Positions 49,999 to 58,118 of a stretch of 64,000 bases of DNA are shown here, piece by piece. How positions within the stretch are numbered: position 1 is the first letter of the stretch; every line of letters starts with the position of its first letter. Under the pieces are notes generated by a model, which worked only from the letters and a program-made list of their open reading frames with translations, had not been told where the DNA came from and did no database searches. Both the position numbers and the translations under genes were made by a program. Source of the stretch: Streptomyces sp. NRRL S-1022 (GTDB lineage Bacteria > Actinomycetota > Actinomycetes > Streptomycetales > Streptomycetaceae); assembly GCF_000720135.1 (NCBI RefSeq), contig NZ_JOIU01000024.1:66808-130807 (forward strand). The letters are read 5' to 3'.

Positions 49999-50018
49999 AC
50001 TTGCAAATTTCAACTTGC
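49999..50018. promoter_or_regulatory. Repeated ACTTGC elements in an AT-rich stretch
   Basis: ACTTGC occurs at 49999-50004 and 50013-50018 around an AAATTT core, in a locally AT-rich segment upstream of the XRE regulator gene. ACTTGC/GCAAGT repeats in AT-rich promoters are seen near other XRE/DUF397-type loci. Possible promoter or operator for either direction. Confidence 0.4.
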
Positions 50019-50212
50019 TGGTTGCGGAGCGTGGTTGGCAGGTGCCAGAGTGGACCTACTGCTCCGGCCGACCCGCGGAGCAGGCGGCGCGGCCGGTCAG
50101 GGGAGACAGCCGCCGGCACGGCCTGCTGTCAGGCGGTGTGACGTCTGCTGCCCGAACGGCCGGCCCGATGCCCGCGGCTCCACCCGCGAGGCCGGACGAA
50201 AGGCGCACGGCG

Positions 50213-50455
50213 ATGGCTCCGCCTCCCCTCCCCCGACCGCCCCACGACCACGGACCGGACCGACCGCACCTGATACGGGGCGGAACGTTCCGGGCCGCAC
50301 CGCCGGCTCCGGCCGGCGTCCCCGGACCACCCGGAGGCGAGCGTCCCGGTCGACTCCCTGGGCCCCACGGCCCCGACCGGCTCGCCTCCGGGGCCCCGCT
50401 CCCCGGCTCCGCCGGCCGCCTCCGGCCCGCGGGCACGGGCGTCGGCGCGGCCTGA
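50213..50455 (+). CDS. Small Pro-rich hypothetical protein (doubtful)
   Basis: An 80-aa open frame starting at an ATG with GAAAGG about 8 nt upstream and ending just before a strong hairpin. The product is Pro/Gly/Arg-rich with no recognised domain. Support is only the RBS and the hairpin placed right after the stop; in GC-rich DNA such frames are common by chance. Confidence 0.3.
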   Translation: MAPPPLPRPPHDHGPDRPHLIRGGTFRAAPPAPAGVPGPPGGERPGRLPGPHGPDRLASGAPLPGSAGRLRPAGTGVGAA

Positions 50456-50474
50456 AGAACTCCGGTGCGGGCGC

Positions 50475-50504
50475 GGCCTCTTCCGCGTAGCTGCGGAAGA
50501 GGCC
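50475..50504. terminator. Strong 12-bp hairpin
   Basis: GGCCTCTTCCGC (50475-50486) and GCGGAAGAGGCC (50493-50504) are perfect arms with a 6-nt loop. It lies 19 nt after the stop of the doubtful 80-aa frame. The length and perfection suggest a terminator or a stable RNA end. Confidence 0.65.
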
Positions 50505-50570
50505 TCACCTGCCTCGGCTCCCTCCCCCCACCGTCACACCCGGACCACCCCACTCGTCCGAAGGACAGCC

Positions 50571-50663
50571 ATGCACCACACCACCCCCACGCCCGCGCCC
50601 GCCGCCGACCCGTCCTGGACCCGCACCCACCCCAAGCCCGGCTCGGAGCGACGGGCCGGCTGA
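50571..50663 (+). CDS. Possible 30-aa small peptide
   Basis: ATG with GAAGGA about 7 nt upstream, 31 codons including TGA. The peptide starts MHHTTPTPAPAADPSW and ends PGSERRAG. It is not recognised, lies between a hairpin and the GNAT gene, and may be a small protein, a leader, or a chance frame. Confidence 0.25.
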   Translation: MHHTTPTPAPAADPSWTRTHPKPGSERRAG

Positions 50664-50802
50664 GCCCGGCCGCGCAGCGTTACGGGATCCGGCCCGCGAC
50701 CCGCTAGATTCACCGCCGGTGCGGAGCGTCCGCGCTCGTCGGCGGTCCGGTTCCGGCACGGACACCGGGCCCGCCGCGTCCGCCGTTCCCGCCGGGGGTG
50801 CC

Positions 50803-51456
50803 ATGGTCTGGTCGCTGTTCCGCCGCGGCCGGTCCGCGGCCGGACTTCCCGTGCCGGGGCGGTGCGCGCCCGGCCGGCACGCGCTGGCCACCGAACGGCT
50901 GTTGCTGTTCACCCCGCGGACCCGGCTGGACGTGGTGGCGGCGCTGGCCGCCAGCGCGGACGCCGGGGCCCAGCGGTGGCTCGGCACCAAGGCGGACGAG
51001 GTGCTGCCCGACCCCGACGCCCGCCGGATCGCGCTGGCCTGGCCGCCCGCCGGCGACGGCCGCCGCATCCCGCCCGTCCTGGCCGAGCCGTTCAGCCCCG
51101 GCCCGGACGACCCGCTGCTGCTGGTCTGCGTGCGCAGGTCCGACCTCCGTTACGCCGGCGCCCTGGAACTCCATCCACAGCGGGGCGAGATGGGCGGCTG
51201 GCTGGCACCGGGCTGCCGCGGGCAGGGCCTGGGCACGGAGCTGTTCCGTGCGGGCGTGGAGCTGGCCCACACCCATCTGGGCCTGGCCACGATCCGCGCC
51301 GGGGCCGAGCCCGCCAACGCCGCGAGCCGGCGGGCCCTGGCCGGCGCGGGTTTCCTCCCGGACCGGGGCCCGCTCCGCCACACCCTGCCCGACGGCCGCG
51401 TCGTCGACGCGGTCTGGCACCGCCACGACACCCCGACGACCACCCGATGCCATTGA
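50803..51456 (+). CDS. GNAT-family N-acetyltransferase
   Basis: A 217-aa protein with a RimJ/RimL-like GNAT domain. The acetyl-CoA pyrophosphate loop is GCRGQGLGTELFRAG, preceded by the strand GEMGGWLAP and followed by the typical ATIRAGAEPANAASRRALAGAGF. The N-terminal 60 residues carry a basic stretch and ATERLLLFTPRT. Substrate not assignable (protein N-terminus, antibiotic or amine). The ATG has GGGGGTG just upstream. A TAGATT -10-like element is found at about 50702. Confidence 0.85.
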   Translation: MVWSLFRRGRSAAGLPVPGRCAPGRHALATERLLLFTPRTRLDVVAALAASADAGAQRWLGTKADEVLPDPDARRIALAWPPAGDGRRIPPVLAEPFSPGPDDPLLLVCVRRSDLRYAGALELHPQRGEMGGWLAPGCRGQGLGTELFRAGVELAHTHLGLATIRAGAEPANAASRRALAGAGFLPDRGPLRHTLPDGRVVDAVWHRHDTPTTTRCH

Positions 51457-51547
51457 CCGAGCCCCGCGTCCCCTGCGGGGCCTCGGCAACGGCCGGACGG
51501 CAGCCCGTCGCGTGCGGGGCGCCACCCGGTCCGCCGACACGTCACCC

Positions 51548-51880
51548 TGCGGGCAGCCCGGCCGTCGGCCTCGGCCGACGCGAACGGCCGTCCTCCGCCC
51601 GACGCGTCCGCCCCCCGCTGCCGAGGGCAGCGACGCCAGCTCGGTCGAATCAACGGCGCAGCCGGCGCACCCGATCCGCCGGCACCTCAACCATGCGGGC
51701 AGCCCGGCCGTCGGCCTCGGCCGACGCGAACGGCCGTCCTCCGCCCGACGCGTCCGCGCCTCCCCGCTGCCGGGGGCAGCGACGCCGGCTCGGTCGAATC
51801 AACGGCGCAGCCGGCGCCCCCAATCCACCGGCACCTCAGCCATGCGGGCAGCCCAGCCGCCGGTCTCGGCCGGCCGCCAC
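51548..51880. repeat. Tandem ~147-bp imperfect repeats
   Basis: The unit beginning TGCGGGCAGCCCGG starts at 51548, 51694 and 51843 (periods 146 and 149 bp); the first two copies are nearly identical and the third is truncated after about 40 bp. A degenerate end of a further copy precedes 51548. Each full unit contains a hairpin CGTCGGCC-TC-GGCCGACG (51563-51580 and 51709-51726). The 464-nt stretch 51457-51920 holds no convincing gene. Confidence 0.8.
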
Positions 51881-51920
51881 CGCGTGCGCCCGGCTCGCCG
51901 GCCCGCCCGGTGCTTCGGGG

Positions 51921-52856
51921 TCAGGTGGTGTTTCTGCGGCGTTCCGTCAGCCGGTGCTGGTCGGGCCAGCGGACGTCGTAGGCCCAGCCGAGGTGTTCGA
52001 ACCAGCGGATCAGGCGGGCGCTGGCGTCGAGTTGGCCGGTGAGCACGCCGTGCCGGGCACTGGTGGGGTCGGCGTGGTGGAGGTTGTGCCAGGACTCGCC
52101 GAAGGAGAGCGGGGCCAGCCACCACACGTTGCCCGAGCGGTCCCGGCTGCGGAAGGGGCGGGAACCGGACGCGTGGCAGATGGAGTTGATGGACCAGGTC
52201 ACGTGGTGGACCAGGCAGATGCGGACCAGTCCGGCCCAGAAGAACGCGGTGAGCGCGCCCTGCCAGGACCGGGTGAGTGCCGCGCCCAGCAGCGCGGGCA
52301 GGGCGAGGGACGCGAGGACCAGGACGCCGAAGCGCCGGGAGATCAGCATCAGGGCGCGGTCGCGGACGAGGTCGGGCGCGTACGTCCGCGGCGGGGCGTG
52401 CTCGGTCTCGAACAGCCAGCCAAGATGGGCGTAGAGCATGCCCTTGGCGAGGGCACGGGCCGAGTGGCCGTACCGCCAGGGCGAGTGCGGGTCGCCGTCC
52501 CGGTCGGAGTACTTGTGGTGCTTGCGGTGGTCGGCCACCCAGGTGATGAGCGGGCCCTGCACGGCGAGGCTGCCGGCCAGTGCGAGGGCGATCCGCAGCG
52601 GCCGCCTGGCCTTGAACGAGCCGTGGGTGAAGTGCCGGTGGAAGCCGACGGTGATGCCGAGTCCGCTGACCAGGTAGAAGGCGACGGCCAGCGCGAGGTC
52701 CGCGGGACTGAGCCCGTGCCGCCAGGCCAACGGCACGGCGGCGAGCACGGCGAGGAACGGTACGGCGACGAAGACCCCGATCATCAGCTGCTCGCCGGTG
52801 GGCCAGGACCGCCTGCCGGCCGCCAGTGGGGTGGATCCGGAGAACTCCGAGGACAT
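51921..52856 (-). CDS. Membrane fatty acyl desaturase (delta-9 type)
   Basis: A 311-aa integral membrane di-iron desaturase. All three His boxes are present: HRHFTH (residues 73-78), HRKHH (110-114) and HNLHH near residue 258. Paired membrane helices lie around residues 25-70, 86-105 and 165-205. Acyl-CoA/lipid delta-9 desaturases of this type produce monounsaturated C16/C18 chains. It follows the ketoacyl synthase gene by 28 nt on the same strand, so the two are likely co-transcribed. About 41 percent-identical-looking paralogy with the desaturase at 60819 is apparent by eye, but no value was computed. Confidence 0.92.
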   Translation of the reverse strand: MSSEFSGSTPLAAGRRSWPTGEQLMIGVFVAVPFLAVLAAVPLAWRHGLSPADLALAVAFYLVSGLGITVGFHRHFTHGSFKARRPLRIALALAGSLAVQGPLITWVADHRKHHKYSDRDGDPHSPWRYGHSARALAKGMLYAHLGWLFETEHAPPRTYAPDLVRDRALMLISRRFGVLVLASLALPALLGAALTRSWQGALTAFFWAGLVRICLVHHVTWSINSICHASGSRPFRSRDRSGNVWWLAPLSFGESWHNLHHADPTSARHGVLTGQLDASARLIRWFEHLGWAYDVRWPDQHRLTERRRNTT

Positions 52857-52884
52857 GGCGACCCTTTCTCGGCCGGGGACCGGG

Positions 52885-54132
52885 CTAGTCGACGGCGGTG
52901 AAGGCGAGCACGGCGTTCTGGCCTCCGAAGCCGAAGGAGTTGCTGACGGCGGCTCGTATCCGGTGCGGGCGGGACGTCTTGGTGACGACGTCCAGGTCCA
53001 TCGCCGGATCGAGGGTGTCCAGGTTGGCGGTGGGCGGGATCAGCTGGTGGCGCAGGGTGAGCACGGTGCAGGCCGCCTCGATGGCCCCGGCACCGCCGAT
53101 GGCGTGCCCGATGGTGCCCTTGACAGCGGTGACGGGCGGCGGCCGGCGGAAGACCCGGTGCAGGGCGTTGTGCTCGGCGGCGTCGCCCTGCGGGGTGGCG
53201 GTGCCGTGCGCGTTGACGTGGTCGATGTCCTCGGGGGCCAGGCCGGCGTCGGCGAGGGCGCCGCTCAGCGCGCGGGCGGCGCCGTCGCCGTCGGGGTGCG
53301 GGGCGGTGAAGTGGTGGGCGTCGCAGGACGCGCCGAACCCGGCGAGCAGGGCCTCGGGCCGTACGCGCCGGGCGCGGGCGTCCTCGGTGCGTTCCAGGAC
53401 GAGCACGGCGGCGCCCTCGCCGAGGACGAAGCCGTCACGGTCCCGGTCGAACGGGCGGGAGGCCGCGTCCGGGGTGTCCGCGCGGCGGGACAGGGCGCGC
53501 ATCTGGGCGAAGCAGGCGGCGGTCATGCGCAGCCGCGCCGACTCGCTGCCGCCGGCCAGGACCAGGTCGCAGCGGCCGGACAGCAGCCAGTCCCGGGCCA
53601 GGCCGAGCGCGCTGGTGCCGGAGGCGCAGGCGGTGCTGACCACCATGTTGGGGCCGAGCGCGCCGAGGTCGAGGGCGATCTCGGCGGCGGCCATGTTGGG
53701 CACGCTGCGGGGCAGCGCGAGCGGGGAGACGCGTTCGGGGCTGTGGGCGGCGAGCCGGTCGAACTCGGCCTGCCAGCCCTGCATGGACCCGGTGCCGACA
53801 CCCATCACCACGCCGACCCGGGCGCCGTCCCAGCCGTCGGGGGCGAGGCCGGCGCCGGCGACGGCCTCGCGGGCGGCGAGCAGCGCGAAGGTCGTGAACC
53901 GGTCGAGCCGGCGGGCCAGCCGGTGCCCGAGCAGGCCGGCCGCGTCCAGGCCGGGCACCTGGCAGGAGAAGGCCACGGGCAGCCCGTCCAGGGCGGGGTC
54001 GGCGGTGGCGGTGGACCGTCCGGCGCACAGGCCCGCCCAGGCCGCGTCCCGGCCGATACCGGCCGGGGTGACCATGCCCAGTCCGGTGACGGCGACCGGG
54101 GCCCGCCGCGCGCCTGTTCTCACCTGCTGCAT
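52885..54132 (-). CDS. Stand-alone beta-ketoacyl-ACP synthase, FabF-like
   Basis: A 415-aa thiolase-fold condensing enzyme. The Cys-His-His triad is complete: Cys169 in VSTACASG, His309 in NAHGTATP and His343 in KGTIGHAIGGAGA. The C-terminal SNSFGFGGQNAVL is typical of KAS II. It is not next to other fatty-acid synthase genes, which suggests a dedicated chain-extension role. In this locus it sits between a PlsC-like acyltransferase and a desaturase gene, all on the minus strand, which would fit building or tailoring an unsaturated acyl chain. Single FabF-like genes also occur in polyketide loci, but no ACP is visible here. Confidence 0.9.
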   Translation of the reverse strand: MQQVRTGARRAPVAVTGLGMVTPAGIGRDAAWAGLCAGRSTATADPALDGLPVAFSCQVPGLDAAGLLGHRLARRLDRFTTFALLAAREAVAGAGLAPDGWDGARVGVVMGVGTGSMQGWQAEFDRLAAHSPERVSPLALPRSVPNMAAAEIALDLGALGPNMVVSTACASGTSALGLARDWLLSGRCDLVLAGGSESARLRMTAACFAQMRALSRRADTPDAASRPFDRDRDGFVLGEGAAVLVLERTEDARARRVRPEALLAGFGASCDAHHFTAPHPDGDGAARALSGALADAGLAPEDIDHVNAHGTATPQGDAAEHNALHRVFRRPPPVTAVKGTIGHAIGGAGAIEAACTVLTLRHQLIPPTANLDTLDPAMDLDVVTKTSRPHRIRAAVSNSFGFGGQNAVLAFTAVD

Positions 54133-54254
54133 GAGGCGTGATTATCCGGGGCGCGGGCAGCGGTTCCGGGCCGCCGCAACTCGTTCGGCCCAGGTCGGCC
54201 GGTGCTACCACCCGGATGCGTGAACGCGGATGCGCGCGGGCGGGCCGGCCGGGG

Positions 54255-54920
54255 TCAGTGCCGGCCGGCGGGCGCCTCGTCCAGGGCGCGGACCGCGCTG
54301 GACCAGGCTCCCGCGAGCGCGGCCTCCAGGTCGTCCAGCGGTCGGTCGGCGGTGTCCAGGCGCAGGGCGGGGCCGATGTGCACGTGGACGCGGGGGCGGC
54401 GCACGGGCGCGGTGGCCCAGCCGGCGAGCTGCTTGGCGCGGCTGCCGGAGGAGACCCGGCGGGCGCCCGCGTGGCCGACGGGGACGACCGGGGCGCCGGT
54501 GGACAGGGCGAGCCGGACCACCCCGGACTTGAGCCGGCCCGGCGGGCGGTCGTGGGAGGTGTCGTAGCGGGACAGGCCGCCCTCGGGGTAGACGAGCACA
54601 CCGCGGCCGGCGGCGAGGGCGTCGGCGGCGTGCCGCAGGGCGTCCGGGGCGCGGCGGCTGCCCCGGTGGACGGGCACGTACCCCTCCCGGGTCAGGGCCC
54701 GGCCCAGCAGCGGCACCCGCCACAGCCCGGCGGTGGCGAGCACCGCGGGGCGCAGACCCAGCCGGTGCAGGGTGCCGATGAGCAGCACCGGGTCGAAGAA
54801 CGAGGTGTGGTTGGCGGCGAGGACGTACCCGCTGCCGGGCGGGTACGCCAGGTGGCCGGTACCGCTCACGCTCGTGTCACTGAAGACGGGCACCAGGGCC
54901 CCGGCCCACGCGGACAGCAT
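54255..54920 (-). CDS. PlsC-like lysophospholipid acyltransferase
   Basis: A 221-aa acyltransferase with the HxxxxD catalytic motif in LAANHTSFFDPVLL, the second motif REGYVPVHRGSR and the third VYPEGGLSRYD. It resembles 1-acyl-glycerol-3-phosphate acyltransferases, which place an acyl chain on a glycerolipid. GGAGAGGAG precedes the ATG. It is the first gene of a minus-strand set with the ketoacyl synthase and desaturase, and its start is 122 nt from the divergent P450 start, suggesting shared control with the dioxygenase genes. Confidence 0.88.
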   Translation of the reverse strand: MLSAWAGALVPVFSDTSVSGTGHLAYPPGSGYVLAANHTSFFDPVLLIGTLHRLGLRPAVLATAGLWRVPLLGRALTREGYVPVHRGSRRAPDALRHAADALAAGRGVLVYPEGGLSRYDTSHDRPPGRLKSGVVRLALSTGAPVVPVGHAGARRVSSGSRAKQLAGWATAPVRRPRVHVHIGPALRLDTADRPLDDLEAALAGAWSSAVRALDEAPAGRH

Positions 54921-55042
54921 GGGGCACTCCTCTCCGCCGTGTCCGGACCGGCTGCCGGTCGTCACCGGCGGCGCGTTCCGGCGCACGGCCATTCTGCCCC
55001 GAATGCCTGTTTGACGTGCGGTGCCCGCGGGCCGGTGGCTCA

Positions 55043-56335
55043 ATGGCCGTCATGGACTTTCTCGCCGCGTACGACGCGATCCCGGAGGACGACGTCCCGC
55101 AGCGGGTGGCCCTGCTGCGCACGACCATGGAGACCGGCAGGGCGGCCCTGTTCGCCGAGCTGCGCGCCCGCAGGCCGGTGTTCAGCACGCCCGTCGGCGT
55201 GTTCGTCACCCGGCACCCCGACGTCCTGGAGGTGCTGTCGGCGCCCGGGACGTTCACCGTGGGGGTGTTCGGCCCGGCGCTGGAGGACGTGCTCGGCGCC
55301 CCGTTCATCCTGGCCCGGGACGGCGGTGACGTGCACTGGCGGGAGCGCGGGTACGCGCAGCTGATGCTCGCCGCCGAGGACGCGCCCCGGGTGCGGGAGC
55401 TGACCGCGCGGATCGCCGACGAGGTGCTGGACGAGGTCACCGCCCGGGACACCGACACCTTCGACCTGGTCCAGGACTACGCCCGCGTGGCCGCCGCCCG
55501 GGTCGCCGCCGCCTATCTGGGGATCACCGGCATCGCGGAGGAGACGCTGCACTCGTGCACCCGCCGGATGCAGTGGGCGTTCGCCGTCAACCCCGGCCGC
55601 GACCCGGAGATCCACGCGGCGGGCGTGGCGGCGGGGCGCGAACTGCACGACGAGGTGGCCGAGCTGATCGAACGCCGGCGGGACACGGCCCACGACGGCG
55701 GCCCCGACGACGTCCTGGGCAGGATGCTGCGCACCCGGCTGCCCGCCGAGTACGGCTTCGACGACGAGCGGATCAACGCCAACCTGGTGGGCTACCTGAC
55801 GGGCTATCAGCAGAACGCCACCCAGTGCACGGCGACCGCCCTCAAGGAGCTCGCGGTGCGTCCCGAGGTGCTGGCCGAGGCGGCGCGGGCGGCGCGGGAC
55901 GGCGACCCGGCGCGCTTCGACGCCTATGTGTGGGAGGCGCTGCGCTTCCACCCGTTCGTGCCCGTCACGCCCCGGCTGTGCCTGCGGGACCACGTGCTGG
56001 CCGCGGGCACCCCGCGGCAGACGGTGATCCCGGCCAAGAGCGTGGTGCTGGCCTGCTTCGCGTCGGCGATGTTCGACGAGGACGTGCTCGACGCGCCGGA
56101 GGAGTTCCGGCCCGGCCGGCCGCCCGCGCACAACCTCGTCCTCGGCTACGGCGCCCACGACTGCGCCGGCAGGTACGCGGCCCGGGTGATCGTGCCCGAA
56201 CTGGTGCGGCGCGTGCTGCTCCGTCCCGGTGTGCGCCCGCTGCCGGGCGCCGAACGCGCCCTGGACTACGCGGGCACCCCGTTCCCCCAGCACTACGCGG
56301 TGCGCTCGGGCCGTGCCGCCGTGGCCCCGAACTGA
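55043..56335 (+). CDS. Cytochrome P450 with CYP74/diol-synthase-like I-helix (oxylipin P450 candidate)
   Basis: A 430-aa soluble P450. The K-helix ExxR is present (EALR, Glu298-Arg301) and the haem loop is GYGAHDCAG with Cys374 as ligand. The I-helix reads TGYQQNATQCT: the usual A-G-x-D/E-T O2-activating pair is missing, and Asn258 and Gln261 give an N-x-x-Q arrangement. In fungal linoleate diol synthases, as I recall, an N-x-x-Q amide pair in the P450 domain drives hydroperoxide isomerisation without O2 or reductase. It is 153 nt upstream of the cyclooxygenase-like gene on the same strand. The inferred job is rearrangement of the dioxygenase's peroxide product. ATG at 55043 or 55052; RBS weak. 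Confidence 0.85.
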   Translation: MAVMDFLAAYDAIPEDDVPQRVALLRTTMETGRAALFAELRARRPVFSTPVGVFVTRHPDVLEVLSAPGTFTVGVFGPALEDVLGAPFILARDGGDVHWRERGYAQLMLAAEDAPRVRELTARIADEVLDEVTARDTDTFDLVQDYARVAAARVAAAYLGITGIAEETLHSCTRRMQWAFAVNPGRDPEIHAAGVAAGRELHDEVAELIERRRDTAHDGGPDDVLGRMLRTRLPAEYGFDDERINANLVGYLTGYQQNATQCTATALKELAVRPEVLAEAARAARDGDPARFDAYVWEALRFHPFVPVTPRLCLRDHVLAAGTPRQTVIPAKSVVLACFASAMFDEDVLDAPEEFRPGRPPAHNLVLGYGAHDCAGRYAARVIVPELVRRVLLRPGVRPLPGAERALDYAGTPFPQHYAVRSGRAAVAPN

Positions 56336-56488
56336 CCCCACCCGGACCGGCGGTGACCGCCGCCCGGCCGGGACGGCGATCCGGCCGCGCCCCCCCGCCC
56401 GAGCCCGGCCACGACCCGCCTGTGCGCGGCCCGGCCGTGACCCGCGTCGCGGCACCGGGACCCGACCCGTGAACCGACCGGAGGACCC

Positions 56489-58111
56489 ATGACCGTCACC
56501 ACTCGTCCGTCCCCGACCCGGACCGTGCCGTGGACCGGGGCCCGGGACAGGTCCCGGGACGGGTTGCGCAACCGCTTCGAGACGCACCTGCTGACCCATT
56601 ACGGCCCGGCCTGGCAGGCGGCCCAGCGCAGCCGGTGGCTGCAGCGCAGGCTCAACTCCAAGCTGACCGACCTGGCCGTGCTGAAGGCTCCGACGCGCCC
56701 CGACCCGCTCAGCACCAAGGCCCCGTACACCTCGTGGGACTCGCTGACCGACCGGTCCTGGGTGGGCCGGCACCTGCCGCCGGTGGCCGCGCCGCCGAAG
56801 GACCTGCCCGCCCCGGAGAAGGTCGCCGAGCTGTTCCGCCGGGAGGGCGAGGGCCGCCCGTGCACCCGGTCCAGTGCGCTGCTGCCGGCGTTCGCGCAGT
56901 GGTTCACCGACGGCTTCCTGCGCGGACATGCGGCCACCGGCGACCCGCGCCGCACCGACTCGCCGCACACCCTGGACATGTGCCAGCTGTACGGCGACCG
57001 TGAGGAGGTCACCGCCTGTCTGCGCACCTTCGAGGGCGGCCGGCTGAAGAGCCGGATCATCGACGGGGCGGAGTTCCCGCCCGCCCTGTGCGCGGACGGG
57101 AGGATCACGGACGAGTTCCGGTCCATCCGCCCGGTCCGGTTCGACGAGGTGCCCGGGGAACTGCTGGACACGCTGTTCGCGTGCGGCGGGGAGCGGGTGC
57201 ACGCGCACATCGGGCCGATGGCGCTGAACGTGCTGTTCCTGCGGGAGCACAACCGGGTCGCCGGCCTCCTCGCCGCCGCGCATCCGGACTGGGACGACGA
57301 GCGGATCTTCCAGACCACCCGCAACACGCTGATCGTGCTGATGATCCGGGTGATGCTGGAGGAGTACATCAACCACATCACGCCGTACCACTTCGGCTTC
57401 GTCCTCGATCCGGTGCGCACCGACCGCGGGGTGTGGCACCGGGAGAACTGGGCGACGATCGAGTTCAGTCTGGTCTACCGCTGGCACAGCCTGATCCCGT
57501 CGGCGTACACCATCGCCGGCCGTCCGGTGCCGCTCGCGCGGACCATCGCCAACGGGCGGCTGGTCGTGGACCGGGGGCTCGGCCCGCTCTTCGAGGACCT
57601 CTCCCGGCAGCCCGCCGGTCTGTCCGGCCTGTTCAACACCGACGAACTGCTGCTGCCGATCGAGGCGCACAGTGTCGCCGTCGGCCGGGAGCTGCGGCTG
57701 GCCTCGTACAACGACTACCGCGCCTACTACGGCTTCCCCCGGGTCACCGACCCGCGGCAGATCTCCGGCGACCCGCGGGTGCAGGAGGCGCTGCTGGACC
57801 TGTACGGCGATGTGGACGCGATCGACCTGTACGTCGGGCTGTTCGCGGAGGAGCCGGAGCCCGGCGCGATCTTCGGGCGGCTGCTGGAACGCATCATCTC
57901 CGTCGACGCGTTCTCCGAGGCGCTGAACAACCCGCTGCTCTCGCCCCGCCTGTTCGGGCCGGACACCTTCTCCCCCGAGGGCCTGCGCGTGGTCCGCGAG
58001 ACGCGCAGTTTCTCCGACCTGGTGCACCGCAACCTGCCGGAGGACAAGGCGCGTTACGACGTGTCGCTCGGCCGGACCGCGGCCGGCGCCCGGGCCGCCG
58101 CGGCCCGCTGA
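56489..58111 (+). CDS. Cyclooxygenase-like haem dioxygenase (animal-peroxidase superfamily)
   Basis: A 540-aa haem protein strongly resembling mammalian prostaglandin H synthase by eye. Matching blocks: YTSWDSLTDRSW (about 80-91), FAQWFTDGF (135-143), LREHNRVAGLL (251-261), FSLVYRWHSLIP (326-337), SRQPAG (372-377), DLYGDVDAIDLYVGL (437-451). Tyr330 and His333 correspond to the radical Tyr385 and proximal haem His388 of COX. Ser476 sits at the Ser530 (aspirin) position. At the distal position COX has FAQxFTH, but here the His is Asp141, so classical peroxidase activity is doubtful. The N-terminal EGF domain and signal peptide of COX are absent. Likely reaction: haem-tyrosyl-radical dioxygenation of an unsaturated fatty acid. 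A GGAGG RBS precedes the ATG. Confidence 0.9.
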   Translation: MTVTTRPSPTRTVPWTGARDRSRDGLRNRFETHLLTHYGPAWQAAQRSRWLQRRLNSKLTDLAVLKAPTRPDPLSTKAPYTSWDSLTDRSWVGRHLPPVAAPPKDLPAPEKVAELFRREGEGRPCTRSSALLPAFAQWFTDGFLRGHAATGDPRRTDSPHTLDMCQLYGDREEVTACLRTFEGGRLKSRIIDGAEFPPALCADGRITDEFRSIRPVRFDEVPGELLDTLFACGGERVHAHIGPMALNVLFLREHNRVAGLLAAAHPDWDDERIFQTTRNTLIVLMIRVMLEEYINHITPYHFGFVLDPVRTDRGVWHRENWATIEFSLVYRWHSLIPSAYTIAGRPVPLARTIANGRLVVDRGLGPLFEDLSRQPAGLSGLFNTDELLLPIEAHSVAVGRELRLASYNDYRAYYGFPRVTDPRQISGDPRVQEALLDLYGDVDAIDLYVGLFAEEPEPGAIFGRLLERIISVDAFSEALNNPLLSPRLFGPDTFSPEGLRVVRETRSFSDLVHRNLPEDKARYDVSLGRTAAGARAAAAR

Positions 58112-58118
58112 ACCCGGC

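Noticed and set aside
55811..55840. I-helix of the 55043 P450 judged as a sign of a dead enzyme
   Set aside because: ExxR, haem Cys and overall length are intact, and loss of the acid/alcohol pair is normal in peroxide-rearranging P450s, so a functional non-monooxygenase reading is better.
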